Positions 6,285 to 13,603 of a stretch of DNA of 17,717 nucleotides are shown here, piece by piece. The stretch is from Candidatus Saccharimonadota bacterium (GTDB lineage Bacteria; Patescibacteriota; Saccharimonadia; Saccharimonadales; UBA7683): the NCBI GenBank assembly GCA_018061375.1, contig JAGOUG010000013.1:1-17717 (forward strand). Direction: 5' to 3'. The stretch's first letter is position 1, and each line of letters starts with the position of its first letter. The position numbers and the translations under genes were made by a program. The notes beneath the pieces were generated by a model, which was not told where the DNA came from, did no database searches, and worked only from the letters and a program-made list of their open reading frames with translations.

Positions 6285-6820
6285 TATTTAGCTCCTGTCT
6301 TTCCGGCCTTACGTATAATGTGTTCGCCTTCGTATTTAATACCCTTGCCCTTGTATGGCTCTGGCTTCTTGAAGCTTCTGATATCTGCAGCAACTTGTCC
6401 AACCTGTTGTTTGTTGATGCCAGAAACTGCAATATTCATTTTATCTACAGCAACGGTAATGCCAGTAGGTGCTTCAAACTCAACTGGGTGTGAGAATCCG
6501 AGGCTCATAACAAGTTTGTTACCTTGCATGGCAACCTTAAATCCAACACCATTAACCTCAAGCTTCTTCTCGAAACCTGTAGTTACACCCGTTACCATAT
6601 TCTGAATAAGTGCGCGCATTAAACCATGTTGCGCACGTGCGATCTTTTCATCATTATTACGTGTGACGGTTAATGTACTACCTTCAACTACAACAGTTAC
6701 GTCTGAAAGTTTAGGTTCACTTAACTCGCCTTTAGGTCCGGTGACTTTTATTAAGTCTCCGTCGACCGTAATTGTCACGCCAGCAGGTATTTCTACTGGT
6801 AGTTTTCCGATTCGACTCAT
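6284..6820 (-). CDS. rplF: Ribosomal protein L6 (uL6)
   Basis: L6 sits near the sarcin-ricin loop, where the GTPase factors EF-Tu and EF-G bind. Its 178 residues form the usual two repeated alpha/beta domains. It begins MSRIGKLPVEIPAGVTI, and the second domain ends with FKKPEPYKGKGIKYEGEHI followed by RKAGKTGAK, the strongly conserved C-terminal signature. GAGG lies seven bases before the ATG. It follows rpsH by 20 bp. Confidence 0.98.
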   Translation of the reverse strand: MSRIGKLPVEIPAGVTITVDGDLIKVTGPKGELSEPKLSDVTVVVEGSTLTVTRNNDEKIARAQHGLMRALIQNMVTGVTTGFEKKLEVNGVGFKVAMQGNKLVMSLGFSHPVEFEAPTGITVAVDKMNIAVSGINKQQVGQVAADIRSFKKPEPYKGKGIKYEGEHIIRKAGKTGAK

Positions 6821-6840
6821 ATAATTACCTCAATAATCCT

Positions 6841-7236
6841 TTAATATATCTTACAAATTACTTCACCACCAAGGCGATTTTTGATTGCCTCAGGGCTGCT
6901 CATAACACCTTTGCTGGTAGAAACCAGTACGATGCCACGACCGTTTTTTACTTTAGGAATCTCATCTGCACCTACGTACATGCGACGACCAGGAGTACTC
7001 ATTCGAGTAATTTCTGTGAAGCGTGCATTTGTACCTTCATTACATATAGTAATGATGAGGGTATTACGAGGAGTTCCTTTTTCTACGACAACGTTTGTAA
7101 GGAACCTGTTCTTAACAAGCTCGCGTGCAATAGTTTCTTTAATATTTGAATGCGGTAAACGAACTTCGTGCTTTCCTACCATAGCGGCGTTACGAAGACG
7201 AGTTAGCATATCTGCGATTGGGTCAGTGGATACCAT
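6841..7236 (-). CDS. rpsH: Ribosomal protein S8 (uS8)
   Basis: S8 binds helix 21 of 16S rRNA and is a core assembly protein of the 30S platform. In E. coli it also represses the spc operon. The 131 residues begin MVSTDPIADMLTRLRNA and end with STSKGVMSSPEAIKNRLGGE and a short VICKIY, the typical S8 ends. AAAGG is five bases before the ATG, and 10 bp separate it from rpsN. I did not find a clear S8-target mimic at the rplE start, where E. coli has one. Confidence 0.98.
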   Translation of the reverse strand: MVSTDPIADMLTRLRNAAMVGKHEVRLPHSNIKETIARELVKNRFLTNVVVEKGTPRNTLIITICNEGTNARFTEITRMSTPGRRMYVGADEIPKVKNGRGIVLVSTSKGVMSSPEAIKNRLGGEVICKIY

Positions 7237-7246
7237 ATATACCTTT

Positions 7247-7516
7247 CTACCAGCTTGCCTTAGTTATGCCAGGAATCTCACCTTTGCTTGCGTGTGTACG
7301 GAATGCTATTCGGCTGAGGCCAAACGTACGCATGTATCCACGTGGTCGACCAGTTTCGTTACAACGATTCTTCCACCTTGTAGGGCTTGAATTAAGCGGG
7401 AGCTTTGCGAGACCTTCAAGATCACCGATCTTCTTTAACTCAGCGCGCTTTGCAGCGTACTTTTTAATCATTACTTGGCGTTTTTTATCACGCGCGATCA
7501 TAGATTTCTTAGCCAT
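7247..7516 (-). CDS. rpsN: Ribosomal protein S14 (uS14), long zinc-free form
   Basis: S14 is a 30S head protein. From the ATG at 7516 the protein has 89 residues. The frame is open further (to 7549), but the standard MAKKSMIARDKKR start falls at 7516, with AAGGAG about ten bases upstream. The C-terminal half has the signature RCNETGRPRGYMRTFGLSRI and IPGITKASW. Only one cysteine (Cys52) is present, so the zinc ribbon of the short 61-residue form is absent; this is the long, E. coli-like type. It starts one base after the rplE stop. Confidence 0.97.
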   Translation of the reverse strand: MAKKSMIARDKKRQVMIKKYAAKRAELKKIGDLEGLAKLPLNSSPTRWKNRCNETGRPRGYMRTFGLSRIAFRTHASKGEIPGITKASW

Positions 7517-7517
7517 A

Positions 7518-8096
7518 TTAGCGATTCTCCTTTTCGAATGGAATACCAAACGCTTCTAGTAGTGCACGAGATTTAACAGGGTCACTGCTATTAATAGTAA
7601 AGTTAACCTGTAAACCATGCAGTTTTGATATGTCTTCGAATGAGAGTTCAGGGAATACTGACTGTTCAACGAGCCCGAGACTATAGTTACCCTGCGGGTC
7701 AAAGGCCTTCTTGCTGACGCCGTGGAAATCACGGACTCGTGGAAGTACAACAGAAATAAGTCGATCAAGGAACTCATACATACGATCACCACGAAGTGTT
7801 ACCTTCATGCCAATAGTGTTCATTCCAGCTCGAATCTTAAAGCTCGCAATAGATTTTTTAGCAATAATATCAACCGGCTGTTGGCCAGTAATTTTGCGAA
7901 GTGTTGTTCGGACAGTTTCAAACATCTGCTTGTCATCTTTGCTTCGTCCTAGACCAACATTAATTACAATCTTCTCTAAAGTCGGTACCTGGTGTTTGTT
8001 CTGAAGCTCAAGCTGTGCCTTAAGAGCTTCTACAATTTCAGTCTGGTACTGAGTCTTCAGACGTGGTGTCAATGTGACACTCGTATCTTTACTCAT
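7518..8096 (-). CDS. rplE: Ribosomal protein L5 (uL5)
   Basis: L5 binds 5S rRNA with L18 and contacts P-site tRNA and S13. The 192 residues include a non-standard N-terminal extension of about 10 residues before the conserved part. Family signatures are PTLEKIVINVGLG (about 39-51), the RAGMNTIGMKVTLRGDRMYEFL region and LVEQSVFPELSFEDI. The start overlaps the rplX stop by four bases (ATGA), and AAGGAG lies eight bases upstream. The rplX-rplE-rpsN order is conserved across bacteria. Confidence 0.98.
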   Translation of the reverse strand: MSKDTSVTLTPRLKTQYQTEIVEALKAQLELQNKHQVPTLEKIVINVGLGRSKDDKQMFETVRTTLRKITGQQPVDIIAKKSIASFKIRAGMNTIGMKVTLRGDRMYEFLDRLISVVLPRVRDFHGVSKKAFDPQGNYSLGLVEQSVFPELSFEDISKLHGLQVNFTINSSDPVKSRALLEAFGIPFEKENR

Positions 8097-8425
8097 GAAT
8101 CTATCTCCTTATTCTTTGCTTGTCGGTATACACGCTTTTTATCACCTGCTTTGTCTACTACGTAGGCAACTCGACTCGTTTTACCGTCTTTACTACCAGC
8201 TTGCACAAGTGCAACTTTACTAATATCCATTGGTTTATGAACGTCTACAATGCCACCCTGTGGTGAAACCATTGAAGGTTTAACATGTCGTTTAACAATG
8301 TTGATTCCTTCTACAGTTACTGTTCGGTCATTTGGCTGTACGGCAACAACTTTACCAGTCTTACCCTTGTCACTACCGGTGATAATTTTAACAAGATCAC
8401 CTTTTTTAATTCGTAGTCCAGACAT
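8093..8425 (-). CDS. rplX: Ribosomal protein L24 (uL24)
   Basis: L24 is an assembly-initiator protein of the 50S subunit and contains a KOW domain. The 110 residues have the KOW motif KKGDLVKIITGSDKGKTGKV at 7-26 and the typical NIVKRHVKPS and GGIVDVHKPMDISKVALV. GGAGG lies nine bases before the ATG. It is separated from rplN by one base and overlaps rplE by four, so it is translated as part of the spc block. Confidence 0.97.
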   Translation of the reverse strand: MSGLRIKKGDLVKIITGSDKGKTGKVVAVQPNDRTVTVEGINIVKRHVKPSMVSPQGGIVDVHKPMDISKVALVQAGSKDGKTSRVAYVVDKAGDKKRVYRQAKNKEIDS

Positions 8426-8426
8426 A

Positions 8427-8795
8427 TTAGAGTACCTCCGGTGCTAAGCTGACAATTTTACTGTAGCCAGCTTCGCGTAGTTCGCGTGGCACAGGGCCGA
8501 AAATACGAGTACCCTTAGGTAGCTTGTCATCGCCAATAATTACGGCAGCGTTATCGTCAAACTTAATTGTTGAACCATCTTTACGACGGATCATGTTAGT
8601 AGTTCGTACAACTACGGCACGTACAACAGACTTCTTTTTAACAGTCCCTGTTGGGCTCGCTTGTTTAACAGTTGCAACAATTGTGTCGCCAACGTGCGCG
8701 TAGCGACGTCCGGTACCACCGAGAACACGAATACAAAGAATTTCCTTTGCACCACTGTTATCAGTCACCTTTAGTCGAGATTCTTGTTGAATCAT
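8427..8795 (-). CDS. rplN: Ribosomal protein L14 (uL14)
   Basis: L14 lies at the subunit interface and forms bridges to 16S rRNA; it is also where the silencing factor RsfS binds in other bacteria. The 122 residues are exactly the usual size. It begins MIQQESRLKVTDNSGAKEIL and has the signature RRYAHVGDTIVATVKQA and the closing VPRELREAGYSKIVSLAPEVL in standard form. The ATG overlaps the rpsQ stop by four bases, with GAGG seven bases upstream. Confidence 0.98.
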   Translation of the reverse strand: MIQQESRLKVTDNSGAKEILCIRVLGGTGRRYAHVGDTIVATVKQASPTGTVKKKSVVRAVVVRTTNMIRRKDGSTIKFDDNAAVIIGDDKLPKGTRIFGPVPRELREAGYSKIVSLAPEVL

Positions 8796-9058
8796 GATAC
8801 TACCTCTTCAGCTGCGCCCTCAGGACGTTCGATGATAGATTCGAGTGTAAATGATTTTGTCTTACTGATAGGTCGAACCTCAGTAATCGCAACAATATCA
8901 CCAAGCTTGGCTTCATTCTTTTCGTCATGAGCTTGATATCGCTTACTTACCGTGTACTGCTTTCGGTACAGAGGGTGTGTAACGCGGCGCTCAGTTTTAA
9001 TAACAATAGTTTTATCTTGAACATCTGATACTACAGTGCCAATCATACGTCGTGCCAT
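8792..9058 (-). CDS. rpsQ: Ribosomal protein S17 (uS17)
   Basis: S17 is an early-binding OB-fold protein of the 30S body. The 88 residues begin MARRMIGTVVSDVQDKTIVI, with the conserved THPLYRKQYTVSKRYQAHDE (about 27-46) and GDIVAITEVRPISKTKSF following. A short acidic tail closes the protein. An AGGAAA lies about six bases upstream of the ATG, and one base separates it from the rpmC stop. Confidence 0.97.
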   Translation of the reverse strand: MARRMIGTVVSDVQDKTIVIKTERRVTHPLYRKQYTVSKRYQAHDEKNEAKLGDIVAITEVRPISKTKSFTLESIIERPEGAAEEVVS

Positions 9059-9059
9059 A

Positions 9060-9275
9060 TTACTTTTCCTTTCCCTGTGCTACTTGCGTCTGCACGGTTT
9101 TAACTTGAGCGATTGCTCGTTTGATTATTGATACCTGATGAGTTTGCTTATCTTTATTAATACTCAGTAGGTGCGTAAGTTCAACCTGCTGTTTCTGCAA
9201 ATCAAGAAGGTAGGCATCTAATTCTGCAGGTTTCTTACCGCGTAGATCTTTAGGAGTAAGTGTTTTTAATTTCAT
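9060..9275 (-). CDS. rpmC: Ribosomal protein L29 (uL29)
   Basis: L29 lies beside the exit tunnel and forms part of the docking site for trigger factor and SRP in other bacteria. The 71 residues form the usual two-helix coil: KTLTPKDLRGKKPAELDAYL, then a glutamine-rich LDLQKQQVELTHLL, and a second helix VSIIKRAIAQVKTVQTQ. The usual middle motif ending in RQLKNPH-type residues is changed to SINKDKQTHQ. The start overlaps the rplP stop by one base (TAATG), with GGGAG eight bases upstream. Confidence 0.94.
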   Translation of the reverse strand: MKLKTLTPKDLRGKKPAELDAYLLDLQKQQVELTHLLSINKDKQTHQVSIIKRAIAQVKTVQTQVAQGKEK

Positions 9276-9691
9276 TATGCTTGCTCCCGAATCACAAACT
9301 TAGTTTTAACAGGAAGCTTATGACTTGCAAGTCGCATAGCTTCACGTGCCTGTTCTTCTGTAATACCTCTACCCATTTCGAACAAAACGGTTCCTGGGCG
9401 TACTTTTGCAACAAAGAACTCGGGGTTACCTTTACCGCTACCCATCTTTACATCGAGTGGTTTACGTGTAACAGGTGTGTGTGGGAAGATACGAATCCAT
9501 ACCTTACCGCCACGCTTAATGTAACGAGTCATCGCCTGACGTGCAGATTCGATCTGACGAGACGTAATGCGTTCCATATCCATAGAAACGAGGCCGTAAT
9601 CACCGAAAGCAACGGTATTTCCACTTGTAGCAATACCTTTGATCTTACCTTTACGTACTTTTCTGAACTTGGTCTTTTTTGGTAGTAACAT
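9275..9691 (-). CDS. rplP: Ribosomal protein L16 (uL16)
   Basis: L16 helps shape the A-site tRNA path and the L7/L12 stalk base. The 138 residues begin MLLPKKTKFRKVRKG and contain IESARQAMTRYIKRGGKVWI and IFPHTPVTRKPLDVKMGSGK. The closing GITEEQAREAMRLASHKLPV is typical. The loop that is usually RMGKGKG reads KMGSGKGN, so the Arg that is hydroxylated in E. coli (Arg81) is Lys here. GAGG lies nine bases before the ATG, and the gene follows rpsC by one base. Confidence 0.97.
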   Translation of the reverse strand: MLLPKKTKFRKVRKGKIKGIATSGNTVAFGDYGLVSMDMERITSRQIESARQAMTRYIKRGGKVWIRIFPHTPVTRKPLDVKMGSGKGNPEFFVAKVRPGTVLFEMGRGITEEQAREAMRLASHKLPVKTKFVIREQA

Positions 9692-9692
9692 A

Positions 9693-10325
9693 TTAGACTA
9701 CCTCACCTTTATAAATCCAGACCTTAACACCGATGATACCGGCACCAGGATACTTAGCACGTGCAGCATGATAATCGATATCAGCACGGATAGTATGAAG
9801 CGGTACGCTACCTTCAATGTGTTTTTCTCGGCGACTCATTTCAGCACCTTGTAGACGGCCAGCAACTTCAATTCTGATACCTTTTGCACCAGCTCGCATT
9901 GTAGATGCAGCAGTCATTTTAACAGCTCGTCTAAATGCGATACGTCTTTCAAGCTGACGTGCAATATTTTCAGCAACAAGCTTTGCAGCAAGTTCTGGTC
10001 GTTTAACTTCTTCAATGTTAACTCGAACAGTCGTTTCAAAGACCTTTTCGCTGAGAGCCTTAATTTCTTGTGCTCCAACACCACCGCGTCCGATAACAAC
10101 ACCTGCTTTAGAAGTAAAGATTGTTACGGTTACAAGGTTTGGTGAACGCTCTATGTCTATACGGTCAATTACAGCACGTGTTTCAAACTTCTTTTCGATC
10201 TCCCGGCGAAGTGTAAGATCTTGGTTTAAGAATGTTGCGTAATCCTTTTTACCAGCGAACCACTTACTACGCCACTGCTTATTAACTTGAAGACGCATAC
10301 TAATTGGATTTACTTTTTGACCCAT
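9693..10325 (-). CDS. rpsC: Ribosomal protein S3 (uS3)
   Basis: S3 forms the mRNA entry pore with S4 and S5. The 210 residues have the N-terminal MGQKVNPISMRL, a KH domain with GRGG (79-82) within VVIGRGGVGAQEIKAL, and the C-domain signature GIRIEVAGRLQGAEMSR with IDYHAARAKYPGAGIIGVKV near the end. The ATG overlaps the rplV stop by one base, and AAGGAG is eight bases upstream. The rplV-rpsC-rplP order is standard. Confidence 0.98.
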   Translation of the reverse strand: MGQKVNPISMRLQVNKQWRSKWFAGKKDYATFLNQDLTLRREIEKKFETRAVIDRIDIERSPNLVTVTIFTSKAGVVIGRGGVGAQEIKALSEKVFETTVRVNIEEVKRPELAAKLVAENIARQLERRIAFRRAVKMTAASTMRAGAKGIRIEVAGRLQGAEMSRREKHIEGSVPLHTIRADIDYHAARAKYPGAGIIGVKVWIYKGEVV

Positions 10326-10741
10326 TATTTGCTCTCCTTCTTAGATTTAGCAGATTTTGGTGCGGTTGTTTTAACCGTTGTTGCAGCTTTTGGCTTAGCT
10401 TTTTCTTCACCAGCAACAATCACCGTTATGTGAGTTGTCTTCTTCTGGTACGGATGAGCACTACCACGGGCAACAGGACGGAATCGCTTCATACGAGGGC
10501 CAGGGCTGACATGAAGCTCACTGATAACTAAATTATCTGTAACGACGTTATGATTGTGCTGTGCATTAGCTTTAGCACTCTCAATTACTTTAATGACAGG
10601 AATTGCAGCACGTTTAGGTGTGTGCGAAAGAATAACAAGTGCATCAGAAACTGTACGGCCACGAACGAGGCTTGCTACCAAACCGATCTTCCGTGGAGTC
10701 ATGTCGACACCTTTTGCTTGTGCTTTAACGTAAATAGGCAT
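10325..10741 (-). CDS. rplV: Ribosomal protein L22 (uL22) with lysine-rich tail
   Basis: L22 lines the nascent-peptide exit tunnel with its long beta hairpin. The 138 residues are longer than the usual 110 or so. The core has MTPRKIGLVASLVRGRTVSD and the hairpin SPGPRMKRFRPVARGSAHPY (79-98). From about residue 112 the protein continues with about 27 residues of Lys, Ala, Thr and Ser, a likely disordered rRNA- or surface-contacting tail. The ribosome-binding site is weak (AAAGAGA), so initiation may depend on coupling to rpsS, which ends 2 bp upstream. Confidence 0.97.
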   Translation of the reverse strand: MPIYVKAQAKGVDMTPRKIGLVASLVRGRTVSDALVILSHTPKRAAIPVIKVIESAKANAQHNHNVVTDNLVISELHVSPGPRMKRFRPVARGSAHPYQKKTTHITVIVAGEEKAKPKAATTVKTTAPKSAKSKKESK

Positions 10742-10743
10742 GA

Positions 10744-11007
10744 TTATTTCTCTTTGCCTCCGTGTTTACGGAACTTACGAGTTGGTGAAAATTCGCCAAG
10801 TTTATGGCCAACCATGTTTTCACTAACAAACACTGGTACGTGTACCTTGCCATTATGTACGGCAATAGTTCTACCAACCATATCTGGGCTGATTGTGCTT
10901 GCTCGTGCCCAAGTTTTAATAACCGTACGGTCATCGGCACCAAGGGCTGCTACTTTTTTAGCGAGCTTCGCATCTACAAATGGTCCTTTTTTTAGACTTC
11001 TACTCAT
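10744..11007 (-). CDS. rpsS: Ribosomal protein S19 (uS19)
   Basis: S19 is a 30S head protein that contacts S13 and bridges to the 50S subunit. The 87 residues begin MSRSLKKGPFVDAKL and contain IKTWARASTISPDMVGRTIA, then HNGKVHVPVFVSENMVGHKL and GEFSPTRKFRKHGG, all standard. AAGGA lies seven bases before the ATG. It lies 2 bp from both neighbours, rplB and rplV. Confidence 0.98.
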   Translation of the reverse strand: MSRSLKKGPFVDAKLAKKVAALGADDRTVIKTWARASTISPDMVGRTIAVHNGKVHVPVFVSENMVGHKLGEFSPTRKFRKHGGKEK

Positions 11008-11009
11008 AC

Positions 11010-11846
11010 TTACTTCCTTTTAGCCTGATGACGGCTTCTAATAATAAACTTAGTTGTTCGCTTGTTGCGTCTGGTTCGGTACCCAAGCGTTGGCTTACCC
11101 CATGGAGTCTTTGGCTGTCCACCAATACCATGCGCACCACCATCACCACCACCGTGTGGGTGATCGGTTGCGTTCATAGCAATACCACGAACACTTGGAC
11201 GGAAACCAAGGTGACGCTTACGTCCGGCAGAGCCGATTTTAACGTTCTGGTGTTGTTCGTTACCAACATTACCAAGTGTGGCCATGCAGTTAACGTTAAT
11301 CATTCGTACTTCACCGCTTGGTAGTTTTACCTGTGCGTAATCACCTTCTTTAGCAGTAAGCTGTGCTTTTACACCAGCTGAACGTACCATTTGGGCCCCG
11401 CGGCCAGGCTGTAGCTCGATTCCGTAAATGAAGCTACCAGTTGGGATACTCTTAAGTGGTAGCCGGTTACCATCTTCAATTGCGGCTTTTTCACCGATTG
11501 TAATGACTTGTCCAACCTTCATTGATCCGCTTGCAAGCACATAGTGGTACTTGTTGTTCTGATCTTTAATACGTGCGATGTTTGCAGTACGGTTAGGATC
11601 ATATTCAATCGTTTCAATTGTAGCTGTTTCAAAATCAAGTTGCTTAAAGTTTACCAGTCGGTAGAACCGTTTTGCACCACCACCACGGTGTCGAACAGTA
11701 ATACGACCCTGGTTGTTACGACCATTAGTACGGCGTTTAACAACGAGGAGTGATTTAAGAGGTTTGTTAGTAGTAACTTTAGAGAAGTCCTGGCTTGTCA
11801 TTCCTCTTCGAGCAGGAGTAGTAGGTTTTAGTACTTTAATAGCCAT
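11010..11846 (-). CDS. rplB: Ribosomal protein L2 (uL2)
   Basis: L2 is needed for subunit association and peptidyl-transferase function. The 278 residues are the usual size. The SH3-like and OB-like domains carry GRITVRHRGGGAKRFYRLV (48-66) and LQPGRGAQMVRSAG. The near-invariant MNATDHPHGGG ends at 234 and includes the His matching E. coli His229. Directly after it, where most bacteria have EGR followed by (S/N)-G-rich residues and HPVTPWG, this protein reads DGGAHGIGGQPKTPWGKPT. The start overlaps the rplW stop by one base, with AAGGGG upstream. Confidence 0.98.
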   Translation of the reverse strand: MAIKVLKPTTPARRGMTSQDFSKVTTNKPLKSLLVVKRRTNGRNNQGRITVRHRGGGAKRFYRLVNFKQLDFETATIETIEYDPNRTANIARIKDQNNKYHYVLASGSMKVGQVITIGEKAAIEDGNRLPLKSIPTGSFIYGIELQPGRGAQMVRSAGVKAQLTAKEGDYAQVKLPSGEVRMINVNCMATLGNVGNEQHQNVKIGSAGRKRHLGFRPSVRGIAMNATDHPHGGGDGGAHGIGGQPKTPWGKPTLGYRTRRNKRTTKFIIRSRHQAKRK

Positions 11847-12157
11847 TATTTCTTTTCCCCTTCTTCATCAAAGATTTTGATTGAATCACCTTCTTTAAGT
11901 CGTACATATGCCTTTTTAATATCCTTACGTTCGCCAATGATTGCGCGAGCACGTCGGTTGCCAAGTCGAATTGATCGAGCTTTTTTTCCGTTTTGAATTA
12001 CAATATTAACTGCTTCAACAGTCACATTAAACTGAGCTTCTACCGCAGCTTTGATCTGTATTTTATTAGAGCTAGATGGCACTACAAAAATATAGGTTTG
12101 GTTAAGAGTACTTTGTCGGTACGCCTTTTCACTCATTCGTGGTTTCAAATTAAGCAT
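11846..12157 (-). CDS. rplW: Ribosomal protein L23 (uL23)
   Basis: L23 is at the tunnel exit and is the main ribosomal contact of trigger factor and SRP. The frame is open to 12199, but the ATG at 12157 is chosen: AAGGGAG lies six bases upstream, and the protein then begins MLNLKPRMSEKAYRQ, matching the family start. This gives 103 residues. The core includes TYIFVVPSSSNKIQIKAAVE and FNVTVEAVNIVIQNGKKARS. The gene overlaps the end of rplD by eight bases, so translation is probably coupled. An ATG at 12163 touches the ribosome-binding site and is a poor start. Confidence 0.95.
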   Translation of the reverse strand: MLNLKPRMSEKAYRQSTLNQTYIFVVPSSSNKIQIKAAVEAQFNVTVEAVNIVIQNGKKARSIRLGNRRARAIIGERKDIKKAYVRLKEGDSIKIFDEEGEKK

Positions 12158-12800
12158 GTGCATCTCCCTTCGGTGGTACGACAAGCCATTTTTTAACAAT
12201 TGCCACAGAAGCTGGTGTCATTACAATTGCGTCTGCGTTCATAATGTCATAAACATTAAGGTACATTGCCTGTGTGACCTTTAGGTTTGGTACGTTGCGT
12301 GTCGCACGGTCCATAAGCGCATCTTTGTTGTCTACAACAAGAAGTACACGGCGTGTAAGCTTGTGCTTAGCTAGAAGTGTGAGCGTATCTTTTACTTTAC
12401 CGTCTTTTGTTGAAAATTCATCAACAATGATCTTTTTAGATTGGTTAGCGAGGGTTAGTGACTGACGAAGCGCAAGTCGCTTCTGGGCCATAGGAACAGT
12501 AATTGTGTAGTTTTCAGTACCATTTGGTCCGAAAACAACACCACCACCGCGCCAGATAGGGTTCCTAGATGAACCAAATCGTGCACGTCCTGTGCCTTTT
12601 TGCTTCCATGGCTTCTTACCACCACCACGTACGAGTCCACGAGTTTTAGTAACTGCGTAATTCTCTCGTCCGTTTGCAAGGTATGCTTCGTACGCACGCT
12701 TGATAAGTTCGTGATTGTTAACATCTACTGCGAATACTTCTTTTGGAAGTGTTGCTTGTGCAGTAGTCTTCTTGACTGGAGTAGATTTAACGTCTGCCAT
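12150..12800 (-). CDS. rplD: Ribosomal protein L4 (uL4)
   Basis: L4 reaches into the exit tunnel and, in E. coli, represses the S10 operon by acting on its leader RNA. The 216 residues have the tunnel-loop signature GGGKKPWKQKGTGRARFGSS (59-78) followed by PIWRGGGVVFGP, and a C-terminal part with LLVVDNKDALMDRATRNVPN. The N-terminal 20 residues are a Lys/Thr-rich extension. AGGAG lies six bases before the ATG. Whether L4 acts on the leader before rplC cannot be seen. Confidence 0.98.
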   Translation of the reverse strand: MADVKSTPVKKTTAQATLPKEVFAVDVNNHELIKRAYEAYLANGRENYAVTKTRGLVRGGGKKPWKQKGTGRARFGSSRNPIWRGGGVVFGPNGTENYTITVPMAQKRLALRQSLTLANQSKKIIVDEFSTKDGKVKDTLTLLAKHKLTRRVLLVVDNKDALMDRATRNVPNLKVTQAMYLNVYDIMNADAIVMTPASVAIVKKWLVVPPKGDAHA

Positions 12801-12801
12801 A

Positions 12802-13419
12802 TTATGCTCCTACCACTGTTACAAGACTCTTCTTCGGGCCTGGAATAGCACCCTTTAGCCCTATGAGATTATTTTCAACATCAATGAGAGCAACACTAAG
12901 GCCTCTTACAGTAACTTGCTCTGAGCCCATTTGCCCAGCCATTCGCTTACCTTTAAAGACCTTTTGTGGGTACATTGATCCGATTGAACCAGGTCGACGA
13001 ACCATTCCGTTACCACCGTGAGTGCTGGCACTTGTTGCAAAGTTGTGTCGTTTTACTGTTCCAGCGAAACCCTTACCTTTGCTTGTACCAGTTACTTTTA
13101 CCATATCGCCAACTTCAAATGTTGAAACATCAAAAGAGGAGCCTACTTTTTGCTCCTCAGAGATTGTGTCTACACGAAATTCACGAATAACGCGTGGCAT
13201 AAGTTCTTTGTTAGCCTTAGCTACATGTCCCTTAACAGATTTACTCGTGTTTTTACCGCCGCCAAGTGCAATCTGCACAGCAGTATAACCGTCTGTTTCA
13301 TCGGTTTTAATTTGCGTGATCGTGCATGGTCCGGCTTGTACCAAAGTAATTGGTACTAAAACACCGTCCTCTGCGAGGATTTGCGTCATTCCTATTTTTG
13401 TTCCCAGTATTGCTTTCAT
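12802..13419 (-). CDS. rplC: Ribosomal protein L3 (uL3)
   Basis: L3 is an early-binding 50S protein whose long loop ends near the peptidyl-transferase centre. The frame extends to 13512, but MKAILGTKIGMTQIL, the standard start, begins at 13419 with AAGGA six bases upstream, giving 205 residues. The loop carries THGGNGMVRRPGSIGSMYPQ and VFKGKRMAGQMGSEQVTVRG. The tip after GSIG is one residue shorter than the common seven-residue form, and the Gln methylated in E. coli (Gln150) is absent. This gene opens the long block; a promoter lies about 130-155 bp upstream. Confidence 0.97.
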   Translation of the reverse strand: MKAILGTKIGMTQILAEDGVLVPITLVQAGPCTITQIKTDETDGYTAVQIALGGGKNTSKSVKGHVAKANKELMPRVIREFRVDTISEEQKVGSSFDVSTFEVGDMVKVTGTSKGKGFAGTVKRHNFATSASTHGGNGMVRRPGSIGSMYPQKVFKGKRMAGQMGSEQVTVRGLSVALIDVENNLIGLKGAIPGPKKSLVTVVGA

Positions 13420-13478
13420 TTTGTTCCTTATTAACCTCTTAGCAAACAAAAATATTGGTCGATCTCTGGTATCCGTGT

Positions 13479-13505
13479 GTCTATCTGACTTCCGGACCTT
13501 TAGAC
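13479..13505 (-). promoter_or_regulatory. Inverted repeat in the predicted rplC leader
   Basis: In the predicted 120-nt leader of rplC, GTCTA and TAGAC form a 5-bp stem around 17 bases, with a TCCGGA palindrome in the loop. On either side lie short complementary blocks (13522-13526, 13509-13513 and 13454-13458), where the middle one can pair with either neighbour. Ribosomal-protein operons often carry autogenous control structures at this place. The stems here are short, so this is only a suggestion. Confidence 0.25.
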
Positions 13506-13546
13506 GTGCCAATCATTTACCATTGGAGGCATGAAATTACCAAACA

Positions 13547-13575
13547 AGTGTAACAGATTAATTTAAGTAGTGCAA
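13547..13575 (-). promoter_or_regulatory. Predicted promoter of the rplC-secY operon
   Basis: On the minus strand, -10 TACACT (13547-13552) has an extended TGT in front and a TTGCAC (13570-13575) 17 bp upstream. The -35 matches only in its TTG, so the extended -10 would carry the recognition. It lies in the gap between the 93-codon membrane-protein gene and rplC, and predicts a leader of about 120 nt. Confidence 0.5.
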
Positions 13576-13603
13576 CAGTTTATATCACTCTAGGTTGTAT
13601 CGA

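Noticed and set aside
12802..13512. Longer start for rplC at 13512
   Set aside because: The canonical MKAILGTKIGMTQIL start with a ribosome-binding site is at 13419; the extra part has no L3 similarity and lies in the predicted leader.
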